A stretch of DNA of 64,000 bases. Origin: Guadua angustifolia (taxonomy: Eukaryota > Streptophyta > Magnoliopsida > Poales > Poaceae). This document shows positions 47,542 to 59,800 of the stretch, piece by piece (the first letter of the stretch is position 1; each line of letters begins with the position of its first letter). The stretch spans positions 58,569,326 through 58,633,325 of the forward strand of contig CM070501.1 of NCBI GenBank assembly GCA_036346375.1. Reading direction: 5' to 3'. The notes under the pieces were generated by a model. That model was not told the origin of the DNA. It made no database searches and saw nothing but the letters and a program-made list of their open reading frames with translations. Both the position numbers and the translations under genes were made by a program.

Positions 47542-48100
47542 TCAACAAACGAAATAAAGTTCATCATGCGTGCATGAAGGTCTCAATTCTTAAGTTTCAA
47601 CATCGTCCTTCATCCCCATTGCATTTATATCTTCAATTAAGATTTCTATTTTACCCTTTGAATCTGAAATTGATAAACAACAAATTAGTAATTATGAACA
47701 AAGACATATACATAATACATAAAGAAAGCCACATAAACAAGATAATAATTTACCATTTCGTGACCACTCATTGAGATATGTTAGATAGTGAATATTTAGA
47801 AATGGATAAGGTTTGGAAGTACATATATATAGTTTAAAAATATAACCGTTACAATAAATAAATTTCAAGTTTTAGATTCCCGCAATTAAAAATAGCCGGC
47901 CAAATTTTTCCCGGTAAGAAATAAATGTGGCTCATATGGCGGTTATGAAATATCATTATAATATAAGAGGGAGAAAATAGAGAGTGGGATTTAGGAAATG
48001 TTGTTGGAAAGGAAAGAGATACAGGGAAGGAATCTTTTAAAGGAATTCTGTATATGAGGATATAGGGATCTAGATTTAGGGAATGTTGTTGGAGATGGCC
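47542..48100. other. non-coding stretch ending at a possible Harbinger-type border
   Basis: AT-rich. At 48067-48101 the sequence TTTAGGGAATGTTGTTGGAG followed by ATGGCCTC resembles a terminal inverted repeat of Tourist/Harbinger elements. A near-copy (TTTAGGAAATGTTGTTGGAA) lies at 47990. The border touches the kinase stop codon. Confidence 0.4.
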
Positions 48101-51100
48101 TCATACCTGCGTACGTGGTTGTTCATTGCTGTTCTGAATTCTGAATGTCTGGGCGGTGGCTTCTCTTTCTGTTCCATAGTCCCCTCTAAGCGGACTGGCA
48201 AACGTGAGATACGCATCTCTAATTGCATGCATCTCGATCACTGCATCTTTTATCAACATTCGCTCTCGAGGCTGTTGCTTCGAGCAGGATATGCCAAGTC
48301 TGAACACAGAAACCAAGCACTCCTGGATTCTAGTTCTTGTAACGTTATCCTGTGGTTCTGTGTGCAGCCAGATTGTTGAGTCAGCTATCTCCAAGGTTCT
48401 ATCTGGAAGAGCATCCTCCGTAAACTTATGCAGATCCAGTGAATCTCTGAGCATGTCGTCTGTTGGGCTCCTTCCGGTAAACATCTCAAGCAGCAATATG
48501 CCAAGACTATAAATATCACCAGGAGCTGAGACTGCAGAGCCTTCCCCGTACTCTACAATTTTGCAAAATTTAGTGGTTTGCATGTCATATTTGTGTGAAA
48601 AGTAGAAGATAAAAATAGAAGAATTTCAGTCACCTGGAGCAACATAGCCTATGGAACCTCTTATCCCAATTGAGCTATATGAATTTTGCATTATATTGCT
48701 TGTATTTTCTCGAAGGATTCTTGATATGCCAAAGTCTCCAACCCGGGCGCTCATGTCTTCAGCAAGAAGAATGTTGCTTGGCTTAAGATCGCAATGGATT
48801 ACCGGCGGTTTGCAGTGGTTGTGAAGATATTCTACTGCATCCACGATATCTACAGCAATATCCAGCCTCTGGGCAAGGCTGAGTGTGTTGCTTGTAGTGA
48901 GCTCTTCAGATTTTTTATGAAGCCAACCATCTAAACTACCATTGGGCATGAACTCAAAAACCAATGCCTTAAACTCTTGACCTTGGAGGTCGATACTCGA
49001 GCAACAAGTGATGATCTTTATGAGATAACGGTGTCGTATCGTTTTCATGGCCTCACATTCAGCCTCAAAACTCTTGGAGGATCCAGATTGCCAAAGGTTA
49101 AACACCTTGACAGCCAATGTTCTATCATTGTCCAAATTGCATTTGTAAACCGCACCATATCGTCCTCTCCCAAGCAAGTTAGCTTCTGAAAACCCGTCAG
49201 TCCCTCTGAATAATGCGTTATATGGAATTCTTTCGTATTGCTCCTCAGCAATTCGAGATTGCACTCTTCCCTGCTGCCTTTGTTTGAGCTTCTTGTGGAG
49301 CATCCAAACAAGAAAAATAGCTGAAACTGACAACAGGATTGCTCCAGTTGTTGCTAGAGAAATTATAAGAGACTTCTTTTTCTCATTCTTGCCTAAGGGG
49401 CGTGTAGAGCACGGAGCCAAGTGAAGTTGAGGTGGTCCGCCGCACAACTTGCTATTCCCAGCAACTGATATGTCAGTTAGGTTTCTGAAAGCACCTCCAT
49501 CTGGCACCTCGCCTTGCAAATTATTGAAAGATATATCCAATTTGGACAATGATGTCAAGTTCTCCAAAACAGCAGGGATTGACCCTGACAAGTTGTTGTG
49601 TGCTAGGTACAACTCTTTTAGGGATCCAATGCTACCGATGGCATCAGGAATCCTACCAGACAAATTGTTCTTGGCCAGATTCAATAAAATGAGTCCTTTT
49701 ATGTTGTTCAGAGATTGAGGTATGCTTCCTTCAAAAGAGTTCGTATCCAGTAATAGTTGTTCTAGAACTTCACAATTTCCGATACTATTAGGTATTTGGC
49801 CAGACAACTGGTTTCCTGACAGAATCAATTGATTGAGGTTAGTCATGGTACCAACTTCTGATGGAAGGGGTCCGGAAAGAGAATTGTATGATAAATCCAA
49901 GTAATATGAAAGTGAAGGAAGCTTCAAAATTTCCTCGGGTATTGAACCATTAAGGCGGTAATTTCTTTTCAAATCAAGAAAATATAGTTCCTTGAGCTTC
50001 CCAAAACTTGCTGGTATTGGTCCTTCCAGGTTGTTGTCGTATGCATACAACTTAGTTAACTTTGTTAGATTTCCAATAGATGGTGGTATGAGGCCGGACA
50101 AGCCACTACTATACAGGCCGAGCTCAGCCAAGTTTTCTAATTTTCCGATGCTCTCTGGAATAACTCCCGACATGGAAGTATTTGCTATCAGTAGTATGTT
50201 CAGACCGACCAGATTGCCGATGTCTGCTGGGATACTCCCAGAGATCCTATTGTCAAATAAATATAGCCACTGGAGAGTCGTCGAGAGATTCGCAATTGAA
50301 CCCGGTAGGTGTCCTCTGAAAGAGTTGCCGTCGAGTGCCAAATGACGCAGTTGGCTGCAGTTCGCCAAAGAAGTGATGAATTCCCACCCTTCCTTATCAT
50401 CTGCTTCAAGGCTGTTTCTATTCAAGAACAGACGTTGGAGAGCTTGCAACCTCCCCAAATTGTTAGGAACATACCCGCTGAATCTATTCAACTGGAGGCC
50501 AAGTGCTGTCAGATCGGAGAGATTGGATAGTGAAGAAGGGATTGTTCCGGTGAACTGGTTATTAAACAAGTTAAGGAATTGCATGCCGGGGAACTTGTTG
50601 TCGATATCAGCAGGAATGCTTCCCTGCAGCTTATTTCCCCCTACCTGAAAACTTGCCAGTGACGACAAGTTGTAGAGAGAGAGTGGAAGCATACCAGATA
50701 AGTTGTTCATGTTGAGATTTAATATCTGCATGCTCTGGATGCTGCCGAGCCCTGGTGGAATTGAGCCCTCGAGCTGGTTGGTGGAGAGACTGAGGTATTG
50801 CAGATTGGAAAGATTGGCCAGTGATGCCGGGATGGACCCTGTGAAGCTGTTCTTCCTCAGCGAGAACTTTTCCAGGGACATCAGTGTGTTGCCGAGCTTG
50901 GCCGGGATGCGCCCGGCAAGTTTGTTGCCATCTAGTACCATGATGGTCATACTGATGCAGGAGCTCAGGTTCACAGGTAACGTGCCGGAGAACGAGTTGT
51001 TGCTCAGGTCGAGCATTAGCAGGCGGCGGAGACGACCGAGGCTCGCCGGGATCTCCCCGTGTAGCCAGTTGGAGCTCAGGTTGAGCGTGTGCAGGAAGGT

Positions 51101-51415
51101 GAGATTCCCGACGGACGGGGAGAGTGCTCCGGTGAGCCTGCTTCCGTACAAGCTCAGCGCCACCACCCGCGTCGGCCTCCGGCGGCTGCACGTCACGCCC
51201 TCCCAGCTGCAGAAGTTGGTGCTGCCGTTCCAGGAGGCTGGAGTGCCAGGGCCGCCGTCGCTGACCTGCGCTTTGAAAGCAAGCAGCGCCGCCTTGTCGT
51301 CAGTGTCGCCAGCGCTCACCGTGGCAATCGTCAGGATGGCGATGAGTGATGATAGCAAGCTCATGACCCCCATTGCCATGGCCATATCGTTTCTTGGTTT
51401 CATGGTTTGGTCCAT
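48101..51415 (-). CDS. LRR receptor-like kinase, non-RD class (LRR-XII type)
   Basis: A plasma-membrane immune-type receptor kinase of about 1077 residues in two exons (51415-48634 and 48552-48101; intron 81 bp with GT/AG). A signal peptide (AMGVMSLLSSLIAILTIATV) is followed by an LRR N-terminal cap (DKAALLAFK, CSWEGVTC), about 22 LRRs with the LxxNxLxGxIP pattern, a transmembrane helix near 49370-49290 (SLIISLATTGAILLSVSAIF) and a kinase: LGRGRYGAVYK, AVKVF, VIHCDLKPSNILL, GDFGISRIL and GYVAPEYGEGS. HCD instead of HRD marks a non-RD kinase, typical of receptors of the Xa21/FLS2 group. The frame is intact. The start is taken at MDQTMKPRN (51415); ATG at 51385 is an equal alternative, and the frame is open to 51628. 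The intron position in the kinase is usual for this subfamily. Confidence 0.93.
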
Positions 51416-51627
51416 TACGTGTACGGTCTTGTAACTTGGTCTTGTGCTTTCCTTGTGTCTTCGCGTGGCAGTGAGGTCTAGAAGGCGGTGAGGATGAGCA
51501 CGCGAAGGCGGCATGGTCCCGTGCTGTCTAGATGCCCGTTCATGCGTGGGATGGCCTAAGGTGCAGGTGTAGGGACGACGAGGTGGTATCGACTTGTCAA
51601 ATTTGGAGCAGTGTCTCTCCCCAACCA

Positions 51628-52553
51628 CAAATATGCTTTTTACTGTGTCTCATCGTTTTCTTCTCTCGTCTGATTTTTTTTCCTCAATTTAACCCTCCCA
51701 TCTCTATCTAACGTTCGACATGGTTCTAAGTAGTCAAACACTTCGTTTTACTTGTAATGTCTGTATTATTCTTTTTCCTACCTAAATGCATGACAAGCTT
51801 CTGCCCTTCCCTTAAAAAAAATTTGGAGCAGTGCATTTTTCTGACTTCCCTGACTATGTATGTTGGTTCCTTCTCATGGATGCCATGATTTGTAGCCTTG
51901 TTTGCCATGGCATTCGTCGTTTGACATAATCAAATCTCAAACCGGCAGAACTCTTTGTAACAGCTCTGTATCAGAGTTCTTTGCTGCTGTGATCTACATG
52001 TGCCGATGTGGAAGCTTAAGAACTTCAATTTACATCTGCTAAGAATACTCCAGAGCTGGGACGTTTGTTGCTTTGCTTGGAAAGCCATCACTTTTCTAGC
52101 CTACTCAATTTTTTTTTAATCTGGCATCCATCATCTACCGCGCTCGACGTGGCAAAATTCTGGCCGAACTCCCCTTCCTTGGCAGGAATTCTCCCCTTCC
52201 TCAGCACATTCCTACCTATCAAAATCCACTAAAAAGTAATCAATTTTTTATTTAATTAATCATATAATTAACCACCTAATTAATTAATTAACTCGCTTAC
52301 CTAACACCTACCGATGTAGAGGATCTCGGCAAGTCCTATCCTGTTGTTGAGCTCAGGCCCGTAAATAAGTCTACAACTGCAAATATGCTTTTCCCTGTGT
52401 CTTGTCGTCTCTTTCTTCCATCTGATTTTTCTTTCCTCAATGTAATCCTCCCATCTCTATCTAATGTTTGACATAGTTTTAAGCAATTGAACGCTTCGTT
52501 TTATTTTTAATGTCTGTATTATTCATTTTTTCCTATCTAAATGCATGGAATTT
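51628..52553. repeat. 165-bp direct repeat upstream of the kinase gene
   Basis: 51628-51792 and 52379-52553 are diverged copies (CAAATATGCTTTT, CTCCCATCTCTATCTAA, TAATGTCTGTATTATTC and CTAAATGCATG shared in the same order). The 590 bp between has no gene. The kinase promoter is expected in or next to the first copy. Confidence 0.8.
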
Positions 52554-52680
52554 TTTTAATAATGCTTTTTAAAAGGAATTGTAACATTAATACGCGAAAT
52601 AGAAAAATTGCAAAAATAATACCCCGTTGCCAAACGGTACGATGAAATAGTAGTCGCCAGCGAGCTGAACGAAAACCTTA

Positions 52681-52890
52681 TTATCGTCATACCGTATGGC
52701 AACAACTCCTTAATCAGCGTGATTAAGGAGTTGTTGTCATACCGTATGACAACAACTCCTTAATCACGCTGATTAAGGAGTTGTCGTGATTAAGGAGTTG
52801 TCGCCATACGGTATGACAACAATAGGGCAATTAAGGAGTTGTTGCCGTACGGTATGATGATAATATGGTAATTAAGGAGTTGTCACTGTT
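52681..52890. repeat. cluster of perfect hairpins and inverted repeats
   Basis: CAACAACTCCTTAATCA (52700-52716) pairs perfectly with 52720-52736 across a 3-base loop. ACAACTCCTTAATCA (52752-52766) pairs with 52770-52784, again with a 3-base loop. Three more GATTAAGGAGTTGT-type copies follow (to about 52880). Between them CATACCGTATG and CATACGGTATG repeat. No coding potential is visible. Confidence 0.9.
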
Positions 52891-52934
52891 TAATATGTGC
52901 ACTCCATGCACTGATTTTCTCTGCATGTCCGGAT

Positions 52935-53168
52935 GGGAAGCAGATCCAGTGCAGTCTCTATAGGGACTGCAACTTAAATAGTCCCTGTATGTGTGGACCG
53001 TCGGTCCGGATCAGCCAAAAATAGGATGAACAATGTTTTGCTACAGTCCCATAAACAGTACGTTACATAGTATTTTTAGCTGATCTGGACCATTTAAATT
53101 TGATCGGACGGTCCTTTAGAGATTGCTTAAGTTACAGTCCTTAGAGGATTATACCGGATCTGCTTCCC
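52935..53168. mobile_element. MITE with about 50-bp inverted repeats, Mutator-like
   Basis: Starts GGGAAGCAGATCCAGTGCAG and ends GGATCTGCTTCCC. The inverted repeats extend imperfectly for about 50 bp (CTATAGGGACTGCAACTTAA against the right arm). The flanks TGTCCGGAT and GCTCGGATG are similar but not identical, so a 9-bp duplication is only suggested. Confidence 0.8.
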
Positions 53169-54799
53169 GCTCGGATGTTACATCCATGAAAGCAAGTGAT
53201 CCGACGGAGGGTGTCATGTGTGCGCGCGTTTATGTGTCATTGAAAAATATGGAGAGATGTCAGTGTTCAGTGCTTAGGAATTTAATGGCGTCTCAATCAT
53301 GTACCGTTTATTTTTGACCCCGGTGCACCCACGAAAAGAGCAGGCACGGCTGCTCTAATGAGCCGAGCAAAGTCTGGGATTGTTGAGTTTCATAATGAAC
53401 TGCGACCCCTGACCTTTTCTGTGTGTGTGAGCGCGCGCCCGCTGAGGCGACTAATCGACGAACAAGGTAGGGTGGCCGCGCGTGGCAATCGTCAGAATGG
53501 AGAAGATCATGGCAGCTGCAAGCTCATGAGAGAGACTTGTCACTTGTAGTATATAATATAACTAACAGGATGACCCGCGCATTTGCGTGACTAGATTTCT
53601 TAACAATTTATAGTATCAAATGACATAACATATATGCTTAGAATATATAAATGTATTTTGTAGACTATTTAGATTTTTAAGGCGTTATAAATATTAGAAA
53701 TAACAATAGAAGCTTGAAGAAAAATTCAACTTAAGAGATGTAATTGAAATAAAAACTTTAACGGAAGAAAATCATTGAAAATAATAAATTGTTGGGCGTT
53801 CTTACAAACGTAACAACTCTTCATCTTGCATAGATCATATAGCTATATACCCCTGTTATTTCTCTATTAGTAACTCTTTTTTAAAATATATGCAACACAT
53901 GTACCTCTATTTAATCTCAAGTAATACGTTGATTATTTTACATGGTATTAAAGTACATTGCTTACTTATACATTGATACATCATGGACGACTTATTTTGA
54001 ACGTATCTTCCTCACACGATGACTGCCCCCGCAAAATCATATGTCTTATATCTCTTATTGATGACTCTATAACTTTTCTGCTTTAACCGCCAATAGCAAA
54101 CCCAATTTTTTATTGATCCCTCTCAACTACTGCCCTTTTAATACAATACTCTATCATATAACTATCTTTTCTTTCTCTTCAATTATTATTTAATACTGAA
54201 CATTATGATATCAATATGCAATACATACATATACAAGTATTGCTTATCCTACCAGGGATACCCGTCATGCTCTCATCAGTGGCCCCAAACCTATTATGCT
54301 CTCACTAATGGCCCCAAGTCTATTCCATAGAGTATCACCATCTCCACTCTGAGTTTTTTGCAACTTGTTTTAATTCAAATGAATTCATGCATGCATATGC
54401 ACATGTAAGATATTATACATGCTTGATTTATGCTTGTTCCATATCGGTCACTTCTCTTATTCAATGTTTGCCAACTCAACTATGTTGCTTCCTCACAAAC
54501 GCGGCGACCTCCCATCCTCTATGATGTTAGTATGTTTGCTTTAGTCGTTATTTAACAATATGTAGAATTTTCCCACCATTATGTGCGATGTCATATCCCT
54601 CAGCAGTGACGGCATATTTCTAGCTACCCAATTGATATATATCCTCTGTGGCTTGTCTTTCATGCAAAGCTTCATCTAGTCTCTACAGGGCCTCTCCATC
54701 ATCAAGCTTCTTTTGCTACTGACTTCTTCAACAATACAGATGCTCACTACTCATCACGGTTTTTGGCTCCTTCGGTTTTGGCCTTTCTCTTTTTATTCC
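53169..54799. other. non-coding, AT-rich; possible repeat edge near 53570
   Basis: AACTAACAGGATGACCCGCG (53561-53580) looks like a common grass repeat edge. No gene is supported in the rest. Confidence 0.35.
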
Positions 54800-55476
54800 A
54801 AATTTTAGTTTTTTTAATTCATAAAGAAATCAAATAGCTAATGTTTCATTAATTTTTATACTGAATTATATTTATTTAGTGATTTTATTTAGAAATTCAT
54901 ATGGAAATTGAATTGAAATTCTTGCTCAAAACAAATTAGCATTTTTTGTTTATTTATATTCTAAATTATATTTGTGTGTTGTTGGATCATACATGATATA
55001 GATTTTTTAATATAGTTTTAGGTGGTATCGTATACAAATTCAATTGTTATTTTTTATTTCACTTCATACCTAATTTAAGCTATTTAGGATTTTACATTAG
55101 AGTTCGTATGGAAATCAAATTTTTAATTGTATTTTGTTTTTATTCTAAATTTTAATTTTAGGTTGGTATTTGTATACAAATCCAATTACTAATTTTCAAT
55201 TGATTTTTATTCAAAATTTTATTTTTACTTTGATGATCGTGTGGAAATAAAATTTCTACTTTTATTTTATTTTTGCAGGGAATTTTGGTTTTTTATTATA
55301 CTTGATGTGGACTTTTTATTTTTAATCCTATGGAAATCAATTTTTTATTTTTTATTTTTCATTCAAAATTTTAGTTTTTTATGTTGGAATTTGTATACAA
55401 ATCCAACAACTAATTTTTATTCTAAATTTTAGTTTTATTTTGATGTTCGTATGGAAATCAGATTACTAATTATCTT
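54800..55476. repeat. AT-rich degenerate repeat field
   Basis: GTATGGAAATCAAATT-like and GTATACAAATCCAA-like motifs alternate several times with TTTTATTCWAAATTTTAGTT spacers; the period is roughly 140-150 bp. It ends where the Tat-type LTR begins. Confidence 0.65.
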
Positions 55477-55478
55477 TT

Positions 55479-56273
55479 TGTCGATGATCGGGATCTCTTG
55501 ACCGCAAATATAGAAACAGGGTTAGTGTGAATGAGGGACCCGGAAAGAGCTACGCTCAACGGTGGATCGGATGTAGGTCGGGGCGAGGCGTCAACGAGCA
55601 AGACACGGCGGATTATACTGGTTCGAGCCCCTGTGAGGGTAATAGCTCTACTCCAGTCTTCTCCTGAGGCGAAGGGTTTCTCTATCCGTGAGTACAGGGG
55701 GTGGTTTACAGCTCGAGCTTGAGCGTTCTATTGTGTCTATTGGCCTATTGCTAGCGCGCTGATGTCCTCCTTTTACCGCTCTGCTTCAAGAGGCTTTATA
55801 CCCCTCCGTGCCGTTACCGGAAACGGCCAGGAGAGATTCCCGGGGTAGTGCATGGCGTGCATTGAAGACGTGCTGCAACCGTCCCGGATCTGGCGCCCAC
55901 GTCTGCCTTAACTCCGGGGTTCTCGGTCTTGGTAACCGCCGAGTAAACGCACACCTCCGAGCCAAGGTCGAGGTTGTGCGGGGATTGGACCCCCACTCCC
56001 CAAGCTCGAGGTCGTGCGGGGGTTGGCACAGCTCTGGTCATGGTCGAAGCCTCACGCTGCTTAGCCCCGAGCTGGGGGACCTTGTTGACCGCGTGTTGAC
56101 CTGTCAGAGATTCCTCAGTCCCCGACAGCTAGCCCCCGAGGCTCAAGGTCGTGGCAAGAACTTGGGTCGACCTCGAGCCTCTCCATACAGACAAAGGGGA
56201 CTGTTTTCTGGAAATTTTGAGCCCGAAGTCGAGGTCGGGCGGAGACCTACCGCCAGGCTTTGGCGACGTTACA
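55479..56273 (+). repeat. putative 5' LTR of the Tat-type element
   Basis: Begins TGTCGATGATCGGG and ends GACGTTACA, followed two bases later by TGGCGCCC, a primer-binding site start (complementary to a tRNA ending GGGCGCCA). The start is uncertain by a few bases because the partner LTR is outside the window. Confidence 0.5.
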
Positions 56274-56869
56274 CCTGGCGCCCCTTGATCTTCAGGATTC
56301 TGGTACGAACATGACCGAAAGCAATGAACCGTTCATAACGCCGATCCGCCAAGACGGCCCTTAATCGCACTGTCGAATCACCGACCGTGGCGCTTTTGAG
56401 GTGCCCCGACTCGACCTCAAATAACTTATAAAACTTGAGATTATCGCAACTTCGAAGAATTCTTGACCCCTTTGCAGATCGCCGTGACCGGCGCGATGAC
56501 CGCCATGATCGTAAGGAACGACCAGCGAAAGCGAATGAGGACGAGCTCTCGCCCGATCCACCGGACGAATACTCATGACTCGGACGGTACGCCGGTCGTG
56601 AAATGAATGGTGGAGCAATGCTCAAGGAGCGCCGCCGACGATGACCAGACGAAGACCCGCCCGGCTTTCCAAAGAAGCGACCACATCGTGGCATACATTC
56701 ATGGTGGTTCCTCCACCATTCCCTCCAACGCCGCTTATAAACGGCTGAAAAGGGAAGTGTCGCCACAGCGTCGAGCTCAGGGGCGGTCGGATGCTGAAAT
56801 GGTCGGAGCAGTCGCTCACTTTCGGTCGCCGACCACCACGAGGCGCCACCGCCTGGGCATCTCCCAGTC
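56274..56869 (+). other. primer site and deleted gag region
   Basis: Only about 600 bp separates the primer site (56276) from the protease, where Tat elements normally carry 1.5-2 kb of gag. No zinc knuckle or capsid-like frame is readable, so most of gag has been deleted. The long minus-strand ORF here (56269-57078) has no recognisable domain. Confidence 0.55.
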
Positions 56870-59800
56870 GTGGTGTCGCCCACCATTCGGAATGTGCGGC
56901 TAGGGCGCGTCTTGGGACGGGCAGGCGGTTCTATTAACCTCTGTCCTCTTGGCATTCTGGCGCTCCGTGATCCCGCAGGATCTGCGCCCGCCCGCCTCTT
57001 CTTCGGGGTAGCCCCGGAGTCCGGTCTGATGCCCCTAGGCCAGGTGTGCCTTCCAGTCACCTTCGGGGAGAAAGACAATTACCGCACCGAGATGGTGGAT
57101 TTCGAGGTCGTCGATTTCGACCTCCCCTACAATGCCTTGCTTGGCCGACCGACGTTAGCCAAGTTCATGGCGACAACCCACTATGCTTATATGGTGGTGA
57201 AGATGCCGGGGCCAGGCGGCCCCATTGTGATCCGGGTGGATAAAGCCGAGGCCCTGCGATGCCACAAGTACGCGCTGGACCTGGCCGGTGCCACCTGCGT
57301 CGGCGCCCGACGCCATTTCTCGGAGCCCTCAGGCCGGACCAGCGCCTCACTGCTCTCACGGTGAGGTCAAGGTGGTCGCATCGAGGGGGCGAACCCCGAA
57401 AGACCGTCAACATTGGCGCCAACCTCAGCGCCAAATAGGAAGACGCGCTCGTCACCTTCCTCCAGTCAAATTCCGACGTGTTCGCTTGACAACCGTCCGA
57501 CATGACTGGGGTCCCCAGGGAGGTGATCGAGCACCGACTGGCAACGCTCCCTGACGCGCGCCCGATCTGGCAGAAGGTCCGGAGGCAGGCGCCGGAGCGG
57601 CAAGATGCCATTCGGGAGGAGGTAGAAAAGCTCTTGAGTGTAGGGATAGTCAGGGAAGTCTCTCATCCTGAGTGGCTCGCCAACCCTGTGCTCGTCAAGA
57701 AGTCCAACGGGAAGTGGCGCATGTGTGTCGATTTCACCGACCTCAACAAGGCTCGCCTGGGATCCTTATCCTCGCCATGAAGTCGACCTCATTGTTGACT
57801 CCACGGCCGGATGTGAGCTGTTGTGCTTTCTGGACGCGCACTCCGGGTACCACCAGATTAGCATGGCCACAGAAGATGAAGAGAAGACTGCTTTTGTAAC
57901 CCCAACCGGTGTATATTGTTATGTTAGAATGGCTTTTGGTTTAAAGAATGCTGGTTCTACTTACCAACGTGCCATGCACATTACTTTCCGTCCTCAGATA
58001 GGGCGAAATCTAGAGGTCTACGTTGATGATTTAGTTGTGAAGGTTAAAAAGAGTGAAGAACTGATTCAAGACCTGGAGAAAACCTTTGCTAACCTCCGGA
58101 AGAACTGCTTGAAGCTCAACCTAGAAAAATGCGTGTTCGGTGTGCCTCCCAAAGTCATTGGTTTCGGTGTCCAGCCGAGGCATTGAGGCCAATCCTGACA
58201 AGATAGCGGCCATCGAGCACATGAAGCCACCAGTGCGACTCAAGCAGGTTCAATGCCTGGCCGGTCGCCTGGCCTCCCTAGGGCGGTTCATCGCCCGCCT
58301 GGGAGAAAGAAGCTTGCCTCTGTTCAAGCTGCTGAAGAAGACTAACCATTTTGAATGGACAGATGAGGCGCAGAAGGCATTCGAAGACCTAAAGCAGTAC
58401 CTCTCCTCTCCCCCGGTGCTGGTCTCTCCAGCGCCGGGCGAGCCGCTGCTCCTGTATATCGCTGCCACTCCTAAGGTGGTGAGCGCGGTGTTGGTTGTGG
58501 AGAGGGAAGGCGTCCAGAAGCCGGTCTATTACATCAGCAAGGTGTTGCACGAAGCAGAAACTCGATATCCTCAAGCTCAGAAGATGCTGTATGCGGTCCT
58601 GGTAGCGTCCAGGAAGTTGAGGCATTATTTCCAAGGGCGAGAAATCACCGTAGTCACGGCCTATCCTCTGCGGGAAATCCTCCACAACCGTGAAGCAGAA
58701 GGCCGCATCGCTAAATGATCGGTGGAACTGGGGGAATTCAACATCAAATTTGTACCCCGCACCGCCATCAAGAGTCAGAAGCTGGCGGAGTTCGTTGCCG
58801 AGTGGACTCCCGCCACTCCGGAAGCTGAAGAAGCACCCGCGCCTTCTCCTTGGACCTTATTCTTCGATGGCTCCTTCAGGCTGGAAGGCGCGGGGGCTGG
58901 GGTTGTCCTAGTCTCCCGACCGGTGACACCCTCCAGTATGTGGTCGCCCTCGACTTTAAGGCCACAAACAACATAGCCGAATACGAAGGCCTGCTAGCAG
59001 GGTTGCGCATCGCTTCGGCGCTGGGCATTCGGCGTCTCCAAGTCAAGGGGGACTCCTTGCTAGTCATCAATCAAGCGCGGAAGGAGTTCCAGTGTTCCAA
59101 CCCCACCATGGTGGCGTACTTGGCGGAGGTCCGAAAGATGGAGTGTCACTTTGAAGGTTTGGGGTATATTCATATCTCCCGGCGCGACAACCACCTTTTG
59201 GACGGTCTTTCCCAGCTCGCGTCCTCAAGGGCTTCTGTCCCGGTCGGGGTCTTCGAAGAGAGGCTATCGCGACCGTCTATCGCGGCCCACGATTCAGGTG
59301 GGGATGATGGTGCCGCTGTCGCAGCCCCCAGTGCAGGTGGGGATGACGGCAAGGCCGTTCTGCCTCCGGCCAAAGTGAGGGCGACCACCACGCCACGGCT
59401 TCAATTCAGGGAGGAAGGCAACAGGTTCGCCTCCCCTGTGTCCGGGAGGGAAGACGGCAGGTCTTTGAGGCGGCGCCAGGGGAAAAGCTTGGCCCGGCAG
59501 AGTACCCAGGCGAGCATCGAGTGTTCACCACACTTGGCCAGGAAGATCGGTGGATGGATCCTATCCTAGCCTTCCTGCGCGACCGAGTGATCCCCGACGA
59601 TGATGCCTTAGCTAAGAGGATTGCACGCAAGGCCAAGTGCTATACTCTGGTAGGTGGGGACCTATATCGCCAGAGTAGAAACAGAGTTCTACTGAAGTGC
59701 ATCACTCAGGAAGAGGGGAGCAGCCTGCTCTCTGATATCCATGGAGGCATGTGCGGGAGCCATATGTCCGGCCGGACTCTAGTCGGCAAAGCGTTTCACC

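Noticed and set aside
50703..51434. 243-codon plus-strand ORF
   Set aside because: Antisense to the LRR region of the kinase gene; repeat structure keeps shadow frames open.
56269..57078. 269-codon minus-strand ORF
   Set aside because: Overlaps the Tat gag/protease boundary with no recognisable domain; a GC-rich shadow frame.
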